From positions 9,920,001 through 9,984,000 of the forward strand of contig OX387612.1 in the NCBI GenBank assembly GCA_947568835.1: a stretch of 64,000 nt of DNA, in the 5' to 3' direction. The DNA comes from Protonemura montana (lineage: Eukaryota > Arthropoda > Insecta > Plecoptera > Nemouridae). A model generated the notes under the pieces. That model saw only the letters and a list, made by a program, of their open reading frames with translations, was not told the DNA's origin and searched no databases. Shown here piece by piece: positions 21,544-33,500 of the stretch. Every line of letters begins with the position of its first letter. The stretch's first letter is position 1. Made by a program: the position numbers and the translations under genes.

Positions 21544-24500
21544 TCACCAAGCATCCGGTAGTTTTATTTTCAAACCCAAATCGCTACCGACTCGATACCT
21601 GCTTGTTCCCCTTTGATTTAAGTCTATTTCCGATCGCTTGGTGATGTCGAGCAGGCTAGTGAAGAACGAGCTGTTTGTCTTCCAGCTCTCCCTTCTGCCA
21701 GACTGCGATGGGTTGAACTCAGACTCATCCGCTACTCGAGCGAAGCCAAAGTACTCCTGAATCACCTGGTAGAGTGTGTTGTTGACAATCAGCTTCACCA
21801 GCCGTCTCGGGGGAACCAAAAAAGACTTCTGTTTCAAGTAGTTCTCTTTGCTGCGGCTCATGAAGAATTGCGAGTAGTAGACAGGTTCATTGTTGCTGAA
21901 TGTGAAAATCATTTCTTCCAGCCATTTACTGGACATTGAGTCCCTGGAAAGCGAAATTGAGAAGCTCTGTCAGGCGATCTCAGAATCTTAATGGCTACCA
22001 AACGTTGAATCTACCATTTAACCTCCTATGCTAGACCATGATATACTCGTGGTAACATAAGATAGCAGAATTGAGAAGCTCTGTCAGGCGATCTCAGCAT
22101 CTCCATGGCTACCAAACATTGAATCTACCATTGAACCTCCTATACTAGGCCATGATTTACCTGTGGTAACATAAAATAGCAGAATTGAGAAGCTCTGTCA
22201 GGCAATCTCAGCATCTCCATGGCTACCAAACATTGAATCTACCATTGAACCTCCTATACTAGGCCATGATTTACCTGTGGTAACATAAGATAGCAGAATT
22301 GAGAAGCTCTGTCAGGCAATCTCAGCATCTCCATGGCTACCAAACGTTGAATCTACCATTTAACCTCCTATGCTAGGCCATGATAAACCTGTGGTAATAT
22401 AAGATAGCAGAATTGACAAGCTCTGTCAGGCGATCTCAGCATCTCCATGGCTACCAAACATTGAATCTACCATTGAACCTCCTATACTAGGCCATGATTT
22501 ACCTGTGGTAACATAAGATAGCAGAATTGAGAAGCTCTCTCAGGCAATCTCAGCATCACCATGGTTACCAATGATAAGAATTGGGTAAGGGAAAAGAAGG
22601 ACACAACTGACATTCAAGTGACGGATAACGAAAGATGTGTAGAGGTACAATGCTCCACAACCGAACATTTCTACTTATTCTTTCCTACTCTTTGGCACTC
22701 CTTTTTTATTTGGGGATGGTTTTTTAAAACTAGTTTCTCAGTAAGATTATGAGTTACAAAATGAGCTCATCCATAGCACTAGAACGACCTCATAATTTCT
22801 CGACTGTTGTAACAAACACAAACCATACCCCAAAATTAACCGATGAAAAAAAGTCGTGCTTGTTATAAAAATTGACGGTCAAAATATCAATAAAAATGAA
22901 CTAGGCAAGATAGTCAAATAGTTGCAACTATCTGCATTTATCCCAACCAGTTTTTGTAGCCTCAGTAAGTTGCGTTCTTTCCTCTTCTTCGTTACATATA
23001 CCAGCCTCCAACGCGCTTACCATTAAAGCTTTAAGGAAAGCAAAACAAGTGTCTCTACTTTTCGGCTACTCATAAATAGATTTGAGCTAAAAAAAAATAT
23101 ACGTTAGCTTGTTTGAGAGCCCCACCTATCTGCCACCTTCGGCACCACCAATCGTTAAATGTGTACTGATGACAACTTTGCAGCACATTCACCAGCCAGA
23201 GTTCTGTCCATGTTACTTTCTGAATGTCAACAAATTATGTCGACAAATTATTCTCACCATAATATCTTCTCGAGTTCATCTGTGATGTCTGCAGTGGCGC
23301 TGGCGTCAAGTACTGGGGCTACTGATTTTTCAGAGAGGTCCAACTCCATGCCAGGAGTGTGTTTCAGTTGATCCCTCAAATGGCACTTCATGTCCATGTC
23401 CATTGGGCTGATGATGTGGCATTTTAGTCCGATTGTTATCTCCCACGGCTTGGGCTTGGTAGTGATTACTGTCCGGTTAGCCTGCCGAAATCGGGACGAA
23501 GAGTTAAGAAAACGTTGAAAACTTCTCTTGTATCTTCCCAAATGTTTCTATTATTAGAAACTCTATTAATTAAATGATCTGCCCATTGCAATTTAAATCA
23601 GATTTTAGAAAATTCTCAATCTCTTTTTGAAATATTCCTTGTTTCAAATTAGCCTGCAGTCCCTTGTAATTTACCCACAAATTTCACGCCAAATTACGCT
23701 AGGTCACAGCTTGATATCTTACGTTTCTAAGTTTCTGGATACACTCAAAATCAAGCCGTGAATTTGGAAATTAAAAGCATCCAAACCTGTATTGTATTAA
23801 TATTAAGTTGCATAGGCACAAATTTTCCAGATTGTACTGGTTAAGAATGGACAAACCGATTGATGGTTTCGTTTGCAACAGAGTAGGATAGCTTCGAGAA
23901 ACGTTGAATTTTTGTATGAACTACACTACCTTCTCTTAACTCTCCTCTCTCCTGAAAGTTGACATGCTTTTTTTTTTTTTTCATTAGTTCTCGGCTGGTG
24001 CAGGATAACATAAACTATTCGGCTAAAACACAATCGGTTGGAATTGGTCAGACAGAAATGAAAGCTAGGCTGAGACCATGTTCTTGTGCTAAATTACAAA
24101 CACACACACTGAAAAGCAGGATTGAGCAATAAAAGGTTATGACAGGAAGCTTACCACTGCGTTGCCAGAAACTGCGGAACATTGTTCCGTTTTAGAATGC
24201 TGTGTATTAGGGATCCCGAACGCAATAGATGAGCGTAGTAATATTTAGGGGTGATAAAATGTGAAGCCGATCCATTGCATATATCACAACGAAACAGTCA
24301 AAATTCACGAAATTATTTGGAAATTTGTGAATAAAAAAGGAAAGAAAACACATACGAGCTCAAAAACTTCACAACTACTTAATTTTTATGAAAGTCACAT
24401 CTTGGCGAAAAATATCAAACGCTTTCGGCGGTACTACTCCAAAACGTTTATAAAAAATGAGAAAAATTTCGTAAATTTTGAATAGTTTCAAAACTATTCG

Positions 24501-27500
24501 ACCGATTTGACGCAGGGGGTTTCGGTTGAAAACACAAAACTGTGCTGTGCAAATTTCGTTGAAAGCGAAGCTGGGATTGAAATCGAAAAACACACACAAG
24601 TTTTTCTTTTCTGGGGTGAAATTAAAGATTTTGCTCCGCTCACTTCGCTCATCAATAAATTTGTTATTTTTTTCAATTTCGAAACCATAGCCATTGATAA
24701 AACGCTCACAGAAGAACACATGTTCAACTCACCGGTGTCGTTATCCCCTTCTTGCTGATGATAAACTCCCCCTCGAGTTGTCTTGCGGCCTCCCTTGCTA
24801 CGAACACAGACTTTTCGTGGATCCGTTTCTCGGTCAGGTTCACCGTTTCGAGGGTGAATCCGGTGGTGACCACCGCTGGGTGGCCCCCTGTTGTGATCGA
24901 CATCTTGCACATGAGGGTTTCAAACGGCTGCAGGCTGCCTTTGCTAGGAGTCACGTTGGCCCTGAGGATCTGGTCCAGCTGAAGTCTGCAAGGAATGTGC
25001 CGTGACATTCTGAGACGCTACTAATGGTTATATATCACAGATTTGCCCAAACACAGATATTCATAATTAAGGGGCAAAGACTACCACCGTTGAGTGTAGG
25101 TTATAGCTAGAGTTTCAACGTCAATGTTACAGTCTCTGCGTGAAAGATGGAGCCACTGTCGTATGAAATTTAATTTCGATATTTATCGTATGTTACCCGC
25201 TTTTTAATATCGTTACGTGTATATCAATCGTTGAGGTAAACATTGATGGAGATTTTTTAAGCATGAAAAGTCTCAAAAGCGAGTAACCTACGAGAAATAT
25301 CGAAATTAAATTTCATACGACAGTGGCTCCACTTAAAGTGATGTTCCGGTACTCTGCATTTTTGTCGGTAAGGTGGTCATTTGGAGGCCATCTTTCACGC
25401 AGTGACTGTAACATTGATGTTGAAACTCTACCTATTACCTAAACTCAACGCTACCACAGATAAAGCTTACACAGATATTCCATCCTTACAGGGCAAAGAC
25501 TACGACAGATAAAGCTTACACAGATATTCCATCCTTACAGGGCAAAGACTACGACAGATAAAGCTTACACAGATATTCCATCCTTATGAGGCAAAGACTA
25601 CCACAGATAAAGCTTACACAGGTATTCCATCCTTATAAGGCACAGGTTTCTGGGCTAAGGTTGAACTATCTGTGCACATATTTGTAGCTGTAAACTGATC
25701 TGAAAGTAACTTGGGCTATAACTCTAAGACGGAACAAGTTAGGTTAGGTTACTGTCTGAGAAACGCACTCATGCCAGTCATAGGTATACATCTGCGCCGT
25801 TTGATTCTTGACGAAGAATATCCTCTCAATTTTGCTGTGCGTCGGTATCGGCTTGGCAATGACGATGTGGTCGAGAGAGAACACGAGCGGAATCTCGGAC
25901 GTGTGGAGAATCCCTCCGAGGGGAACGTCAAGGCGCTTCAGGTGACGAGCGTAGTTGATGGTCCCGCTGCCAATAGCTTTCACCTCCAGCATTTTGGTGC
26001 CAAGCCGCAAAGGAAGGGTTGTCTAGGGTCAGGAAAGCAAAAATTGGCAAGAAATAATGGTAGAAACCAGCGTACTTCCTCCCAATTCTTACGCTTCCCC
26101 TCCACATCCCTTGACCCAATCTCAAAATCTCTAGCTATGACAAAGGCAACTCGCCAAAACGCTGAAATTCTCAAAATTTCTCGACAAGTGCACTACACAA
26201 TCCCAATTTTCTTCTCCCGTAAGTTGCGCTCGCTCTCTCTTTCCTTCTTGCCTACAACAAGTAGAAAAAATAGGAGCAATGTGGCTGTATATTGCAACAT
26301 CTGTGCAATATGTTTTCTTGTTATTTCTTTTAAGTCTTTTGTCTGCCATGTCTGCCCTGTATTCGTGAGGTCCCAGGTTCGATCCTGGTGGCCGGCTATC
26401 CTGGTAGTGAGAGCGCAATGTATGCCTGCATTCAGAAGGCCCCAGGTTTGGTCCTGGTGGCCAGCTATCCTCGTAGTGAGAGCGCCATGCCTGTCTTGCG
26501 TTCGGGAGGTCTCAGGTCTCAATACTAGTTCTATCAAATTCTAATATCAAAACCAACCACACAATTCCTGGAGTGAAATAATTTATTACTATCTTTGATA
26601 TTTGCGGTTTTTTGGTTGATGCTCTTCTTGGATGGGTTCTCAGTCCTAAAAAGTCCTCTTTTAGACTAAAAACCCATAAAAAAGAGCATTAACCAAATAA
26701 CCACAAATATCATATGCAAATGGCTCTAATCAATAAAATCGTTAGTAGATAATTCTATTATAGCATATTATAACTTGTTGGCTCTGGGACAGACCTAGGT
26801 TAGGTTAGGTTAGGTTAGGTTAGATTGGCCATATGGCCATATGTTGTTTCAGCAAATATAAAACAAATGGATAAAACTATAGAGGCACTGTTTACGTAAG
26901 CAATGCAATGGCAAAAACCTACTTCATACTCAATCATCCTGAACGGATCGAATCGAAAGTAGATCGGATGAAAGCTGTGAGCCTTGACAATTCCTTTTGG
27001 ATTCAAGCACTCGAGCACTTTGACGTCGTACGGGTAGTCGTTGAGGTTTCCCAGCTGCGTGATATCCACCTCGTAGTCAGAGCTCTGCGTACAATTGTTG
27101 TACAACCAGAACAGCTGTAACGACGGATGAACGTCGCCGATGTAGATGTTGTCGAAGGTGAACTTTGGCATCATCATCGACAACGCCGGAACGTCTTCCG
27201 GGAGCACAGTGATCGTCGCAGATAAGTAGATCTTGCGGTTGTTGGAGAGCTTGAGCGTGTACATGAGTTCGTTGGTGCCAACAAGGCTGTACTGGATGGC
27301 TATTGTCCAGACGGCGATCTTGCCTACCTGAGATGTGGAAAAAACAGTGTGCGGATTTGGTCACTAGGATTTTCTCAAGAACTGGTGCCAAAACGGGGAC
27401 TCAAACCCCGATCTCCACCTGTCACAGGTGTTGCTCTAACCAAACTAGACATGGAATTTTCGAGAGGATATTAGTGCATGTGATGAAAATGATGCATCTA

Positions 27501-30500
27501 CAAGAAGTTGAACTTCAGAGAAAAGAATGGGTAGAACTACGAGACTGTGAAAACTCACAGTCACTCTGATTCTAGTTACGCTATACCACGTCATATCCAT
27601 TTAATCCCATAGACAATCTTATCAAAAACACTAAAATCCTAAGTTAAGCGAAATAAATTACTACTGAGAACTTGTCGCTACACATCTCATTTTGCAATCT
27701 TATGATTTATAATTAATTAAAATTACTCTTTTTATGCACCTAAACACTCAACGGCTGACTAAACCTGTAAACCCTATAGCAGGACAGTTAAAATGAGCAT
27801 TGTAACTTAACTTACTAGCCCAATAGCAGGACGTCTATATGCGCTGTGACTCTGACTAAACCTAGCCCGATGATTCCGTGCATGAAACAACCATTCACCT
27901 TCAGGCTCCCGCTGAGCTGTTCGCCGATCGTAAACAACCCACGGTGTGGACACTCGAAGAGTTTGTCTCGGAAGGAGATGCCTCGGTCGCGTTGGACGAG
28001 CCGACAGGCGCAGCGTTGCTTGCGTTTGAAGCTCCAATCGGTGCCGATCTCGCCCATGTTCTTCACGTAGAGGTAGATGAAGAGGGACTCAGCCCCGAGT
28101 TGTGCTTCGGGGAAAGTCATGTCGATCGTTGTCCGAGAGTTTGGCATCGATGTAGCCATCGCCTTGTTAAGTCTGAGATAGAACGGCAAAGTTGAATAGT
28201 ATTTTCAGGTTAAGAATCACCAACAAAAATGGCTAACAATATTTGCTCATTAGAGCTAATACAGGCAAAAAGGCCTTCTTGACTGTTTTTTTTGTCGCAA
28301 CTTGAATCATGAAAAACTATTTAATGTGAACTTGTTTGAAAACAGCAAACTCTGAAATGAGGTGGTACTACATGCACGGACCCGAATCGGAACTCGAAAG
28401 GGCCAAATCTTTTTACAAAACCTTAACCGCAATTTGACTTTCAGAACTGGAATCGGAACCGTAATTTGGATCGAAAAAACATAAGTTCTGAACTGATTGG
28501 TGAAGTTTACGCTTTCCCCCCCCCCAAAAAAAAACTGTGATTCAGTCAGTCTTGTCAATCCAGCTGAAAAATTTAACTTCATGAAATTAATTGGATTCCT
28601 AAAACTCGAAGTTTTGCTTGAAACTTCGAACTCCAACTATCGTTACTTTTAAGTATTTTGTTACTATTAATATTTTTATTACCACTTTTATACAGTTATC
28701 CTACCAAACATAAAACTATATCATATTATACACTAATATTATTATTATTATTATTATCATGAATATATTGTTGGAAGAATTAGTATACAAAGCTCATAGA
28801 GATATGATGTACCTGTCTGCAACAACAAATAAATAAATAAACCTAACAGAAATGATCTAATTTCACTACATTTGACTGTCAATTGCCATTTGTTTCAACT
28901 GAGAGAAGTAAAAATTAGCATTTACAATTTTAGGCTCACTATTAAGTATAACAATTACATATTGCTATTAGAGACGTACTCACCCATCTAGGTCCATGGT
29001 TAACCACACCCACTTCTTGTGCAGCAACTTGTTCGGCGCATGAAACTGAATCTCGATCACTTTTAACTTGGGCAAGATCCCCTCGTAGTTGACTTGAATG
29101 ACTTCCTGCGCCGGATCCTCAATCAAATTGCAGGAATTCACACTCTGCCGCACGCGATACAAAACGGCAAACTCCTGCAGCCCCCGCTGACTCGGACAAA
29201 GGTCGACGCCCACCTCCAGCGAAGACCAAGGCGGCACCGTGTTCCACCGATCGAGCAAGTCCACGTCGTTTTCGCACTGCTCGATGATCATGTTCCGCTG
29301 CACGCACGACAGTTCGAAGTGAATCGGACACAGGCCAAAGTTATAGAGGCAAAACTTGCCGCTGAGCTTCGACTCGAGCAGCGAAGGCCCGAATTCGAGT
29401 ACCCTGGGGAACCCCACGAGGTCAGACACTTGACTGTGTTGAAGTGTAGAGATGACCGACTCGACTGGAGTGCCGATCGGAAACATGCAGTCTTGCAGGA
29501 CGACTGATTCCATGGTGACCTGGAGCTCGCGAACGCCCGTCTCGTGCGGGATGAAGCTCCACGTTTGAAAGACGACTTCGTTGGGGGCTATCATTGTCTC
29601 GCCACCTTCCATCGTCACCTTGGTCAACTGTTCGCTGCTCACGAATTTGTATCTGACGGGGATGGGATAGGGTCCCGTAAGTGATACGACAGGATTTTTA
29701 GAAAGAAAGAACTAGTTAAAAGAAAAATAGAGATATCAAACACTTGATGTGGGTTTGCAGCTAAATTTGTAGCCAGGGAAATAATTTGGCTTTACTTGGA
29801 TATCGTGGGGTTCTATGAGTGACCAAGCAGGATTCATCAGAGCAAAAGAGGAAATAGGAAAGAGGAAAGAAGAGATAGAGATAGAGTTTGAGATAGATGC
29901 AGTGATATTACTACCTTTCAGCTTTGTTGTCTTGTTCAAATTGTGTAAAGGAAAAACTTCAACTTTAAGTAGAGGAAGGGACGTAACTGAAATTTAGTAA
30001 AACTCTCTACATTTATTGCAACCGCTGATCTCAAATAACCTGGAAAAAGTGCGTCCCTAAACGCAACAAGTCAAACAACATTGTTAACCTCACCTGATGC
30101 AATGACGGGTCAAATTCCGGATGGGCACGTCTAAAATACCGACACAGCCTGGATGCGTGGGCGGAAAGTGCACCACGTTGACGGGAATCGTTTCCGTGCG
30201 CAGGATCGGGTATTCCGAGTGTCCGAGCAAGTGGATGACAGTGTCGTGGTGAGCTTTCCCGTTCAGCCGAACAATCCACGTTTCGTTGAAGGCTCCGACA
30301 CGTTTGCCTGGTCGGAGTTGGGCCACGACAATGCGGAAGTCTTCGTCGATCACGCCTTGCCGTGGCCGAACGGAGAAACACCTGCGGTCGACGCGGAAAA
30401 CAATCAAATGCAGCGCAATCAAACCATGTTACGGTACCCGATGGCGCTTGCAACTGTCCTTATAAACAAATCTCTACAATTAAATAATTGCAACTCAAAA

Positions 30501-33500
30501 TATTGATACATGTTTATCAATCATTGAAAATAGAAATATAAAAGATTAATTGAGTGTAAACCAGTCTCAAATGCGAGTAATCTGGGAGAAATAACAAAAT
30601 GAATATCTTAACACTCGAAACGACTGTGACTCCACCTGGCAGCATCCTACATTTTTGCCATTTCTCATGAATGACATAAACGCTGGTCGCTTGTTTTTAC
30701 GTATCAACTTAATTGTAACGTATGTATCAGATTCACATTAGCGCTATGTTAGTACGGTGTCAGTGTTTATCTGTATGGTTTTTATTTAGCTTTTTTAGCT
30801 ATTGAAAAAAGAGAACAATTTTACATTACATTTTCTCTTTGTCCTCTTTAAATTTCTCGTACAATTTAGTCTTAAATTTACTTATAGTTTTTATATTCCT
30901 AATTTCCTTTGACAATTTATTATAATTACTAGTTCCTTTAGTTAATACTGTATTTAATTTAGAAGACTTAACAAATATATTATTCCTGCTCCCAGTATTA
31001 TGATTATGAATGCTATCTACACTCAAATATGCTCAAATAATGATATATATAATATTTTTTTACTTACGTATCGGCCGGTGGAATAAACTTGAACATGACA
31101 GGCATGTGACCGAATCGATGAATCAGGAATGTCGTGTACGTGCTAATCGAAGGCACGCACGGCGGCAACATGACGTGTTCGGGTGTTATTGAGCACTGCG
31201 GTATCCATCCGTGGCTCGATTCCGGAAATGTATGACCCATCACACGGACGGTGACGTCTATCGGCATGAACAGGTTCTGCGTGTTCCGGAACGATAGGTC
31301 GCACGTCGTGCAGTTCCAATAGCCGAACCCGTTCATTTCCTTTGAGAAGAACTGGTCGGTCTCGTTTGGTCGGAATCGCACTTCGAAGACTGCGAGCTGG
31401 CCGCCGGGCACCAGTAGTTCCTCGGGCGTGATGGTGAACACGTTCTCGAGATCTGTTTGGGTGAGAAGTTAATATTGGTTTAAACATCAATGGTTAAGTA
31501 GATAGATTTTAAAGAGAATAAAAAACAGATATTCCATTCTTATGACAAGGAATGGGCACATTTTTAGCTACATTTCTCTATAACATTGGGGTTCAATTAT
31601 AAATTTTCGATGACATAATGACAAAATGGAAAGAAAAGTAAGTCCTATAAAAATGGAATATCTGCATAAACTTTGTCTAAGCCCTTACCCCACGTGGGTG
31701 GAATATCTGTGCAAGTTGTATCTGTGGTAGTCTTTGCCTTGTAAGGATGGAATATCTGTGCAAGCTTTATCTGTGATAGACTTTGCCTCATAAGGATGTA
31801 ATATCTGTGCAAGCTTTATCTGTGGTAGTCTTTGCCTCATAAGGATGGAATATCTGTGCAAGCTTTATCTGTGGTAGTCTTTGCCTCATAAGGATGGAAT
31901 ATCTGTGTAAGCTTTATCTGTCTCTATACCTTTGCACCACTTCATAAGAACTGTCTTCTTGGATGAGTTGTGCACGCTAAAATGTTTCGGCAGTTCCTCG
32001 ACTCCCACGAGAGTTGCACCAAAGTCGATGACCCACGAGCGAATCTTGAGCACGTGGCGAGACTCATTGTCTTCGAGCTCGTGCTCGAAGAACCAGTCAT
32101 AGCCGTGTTTGACGCGGAACGGCTGTGGGATCGGCACCAGGTTCAGGTCGTTCCAGCAGAGCCTGGTTCGAGACTCGGTGCAGACGCCCTCGAGCTTGAT
32201 CACGATTGGTGGCTGAAAATTACCGTTCGGTAAATAAAGCGAAGGCTCGAAAAAAACTTGAATACCTACAAGGTTTTATTTCTGTGCCGGTTTTCTCTCT
32301 GCTGGCCAAATGACTGGACAAACATGGATAAGAATTAAGAACCAAAAGCATGAAGAAATACTGAAGGTAGAGTCACTAGAAAGAAGTTGCCGTTGTATGT
32401 GGATTTGGTCAGGGCTTTCCTTGGCACTGGAGATCAAATTTGCACAGTGCTACCGTTGAGTACTGACATATCACTGGTTCAAGAATTGATCGATTTTTTA
32501 TGCTTGATGTTTAACAATGCTTTGTTTTTGTCTAAAGGAATGGTGTCACTGGTTTAATGAGGCCAGTGAATGAGTGAGTGATGGTGAAGATAATGATGAA
32601 TATACGAGAGGAAACCCAGCGGCGGTAAGTAGCCTGCTCCTGTTGAAGGGAATCCGGCCATCCCTAAAAATTCCTTCCGAAGGACGGTACAACGCGAACA
32701 ACAGGATTCCTCCACAAATCCATGCTGTCGAGAGGTTGATAAGCAAGGCGAGTGAAGTTGCTGTATTAACTTTCATCCCTCCAACCTCTCTCCCAAACTG
32801 GTCATGTGTATGACCCATCCAATACCTGACCCAGTGCAGTGTTGCTTAACTTTGATGATCTCATGAGAACCGATGATTCCAACACTTAAGATATTTCTAC
32901 CTGGCTCGAAAAGCGTGTGTTTAGCTAAAGTAGGTGACATATTAGTGGGTGATATTGGGTTATAGTGGGTGGGTAGAACCAGGGTTTTACCTGATAGTGT
33001 ATGAGAACAAACAGCTCCTTGGTGTACACCCCTGGACTGGGGGGACAGAACGTCATGGCTACGTAAGCGTAGGAGTTTGGTTTGACCACCCCTATCGCAG
33101 AATTTGGTCGGAAAACTGCCTGCGTGATGTCGAGATCGAAGTAATAATACACCGGGATATTCGACTCGTTGACGAACTCGATGATCTTTGTTCGTTTCTT
33201 CTCCGACGATTCCTTGGAGCAGATGAAATTGAGCTTCTTGTCTGATGTGGTCAGGCATGGTCCTGGAAATATTAAATTCTTCTTGAAAGAATGCAACACG
33301 TTTAAATTCAGCTTTGTTTTTTAAAGCTGCTCCTATTTGTTTTATGGGAGAACCTGCTTTTCTGGCAAATCTGTGAAGAAACAAAAATTTTTTATTTTGC
33401 TTTTGCTCCAAAGGTTTTGTTGTAGCAAAACGTAAGTTTTCTACCGATCATAACAATCTTGGGAATTAATTCTGGGAATTCTTCGCTGATAGCAATGCAG

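Noticed and set aside
22561-22752. 63-aa plus-strand ORF after the 114-bp array
   Set aside because: No domain or splice context; inside an intron of the opposite-strand gene.
24375-25008. Overlapping ORFs of 94-138 aa on both strands
   Set aside because: Only the frame reading LQLDQILRANVTPSKG fits the CFAP65-like gene with proper splice sites; the rest is shadow or AT-rich intron.
25711-26544. 277-aa plus-strand ORF
   Set aside because: Antisense to a well-supported CFAP65-like exon (26022-25769) and then the tRNA-like tandem repeat; no recognisable domain.
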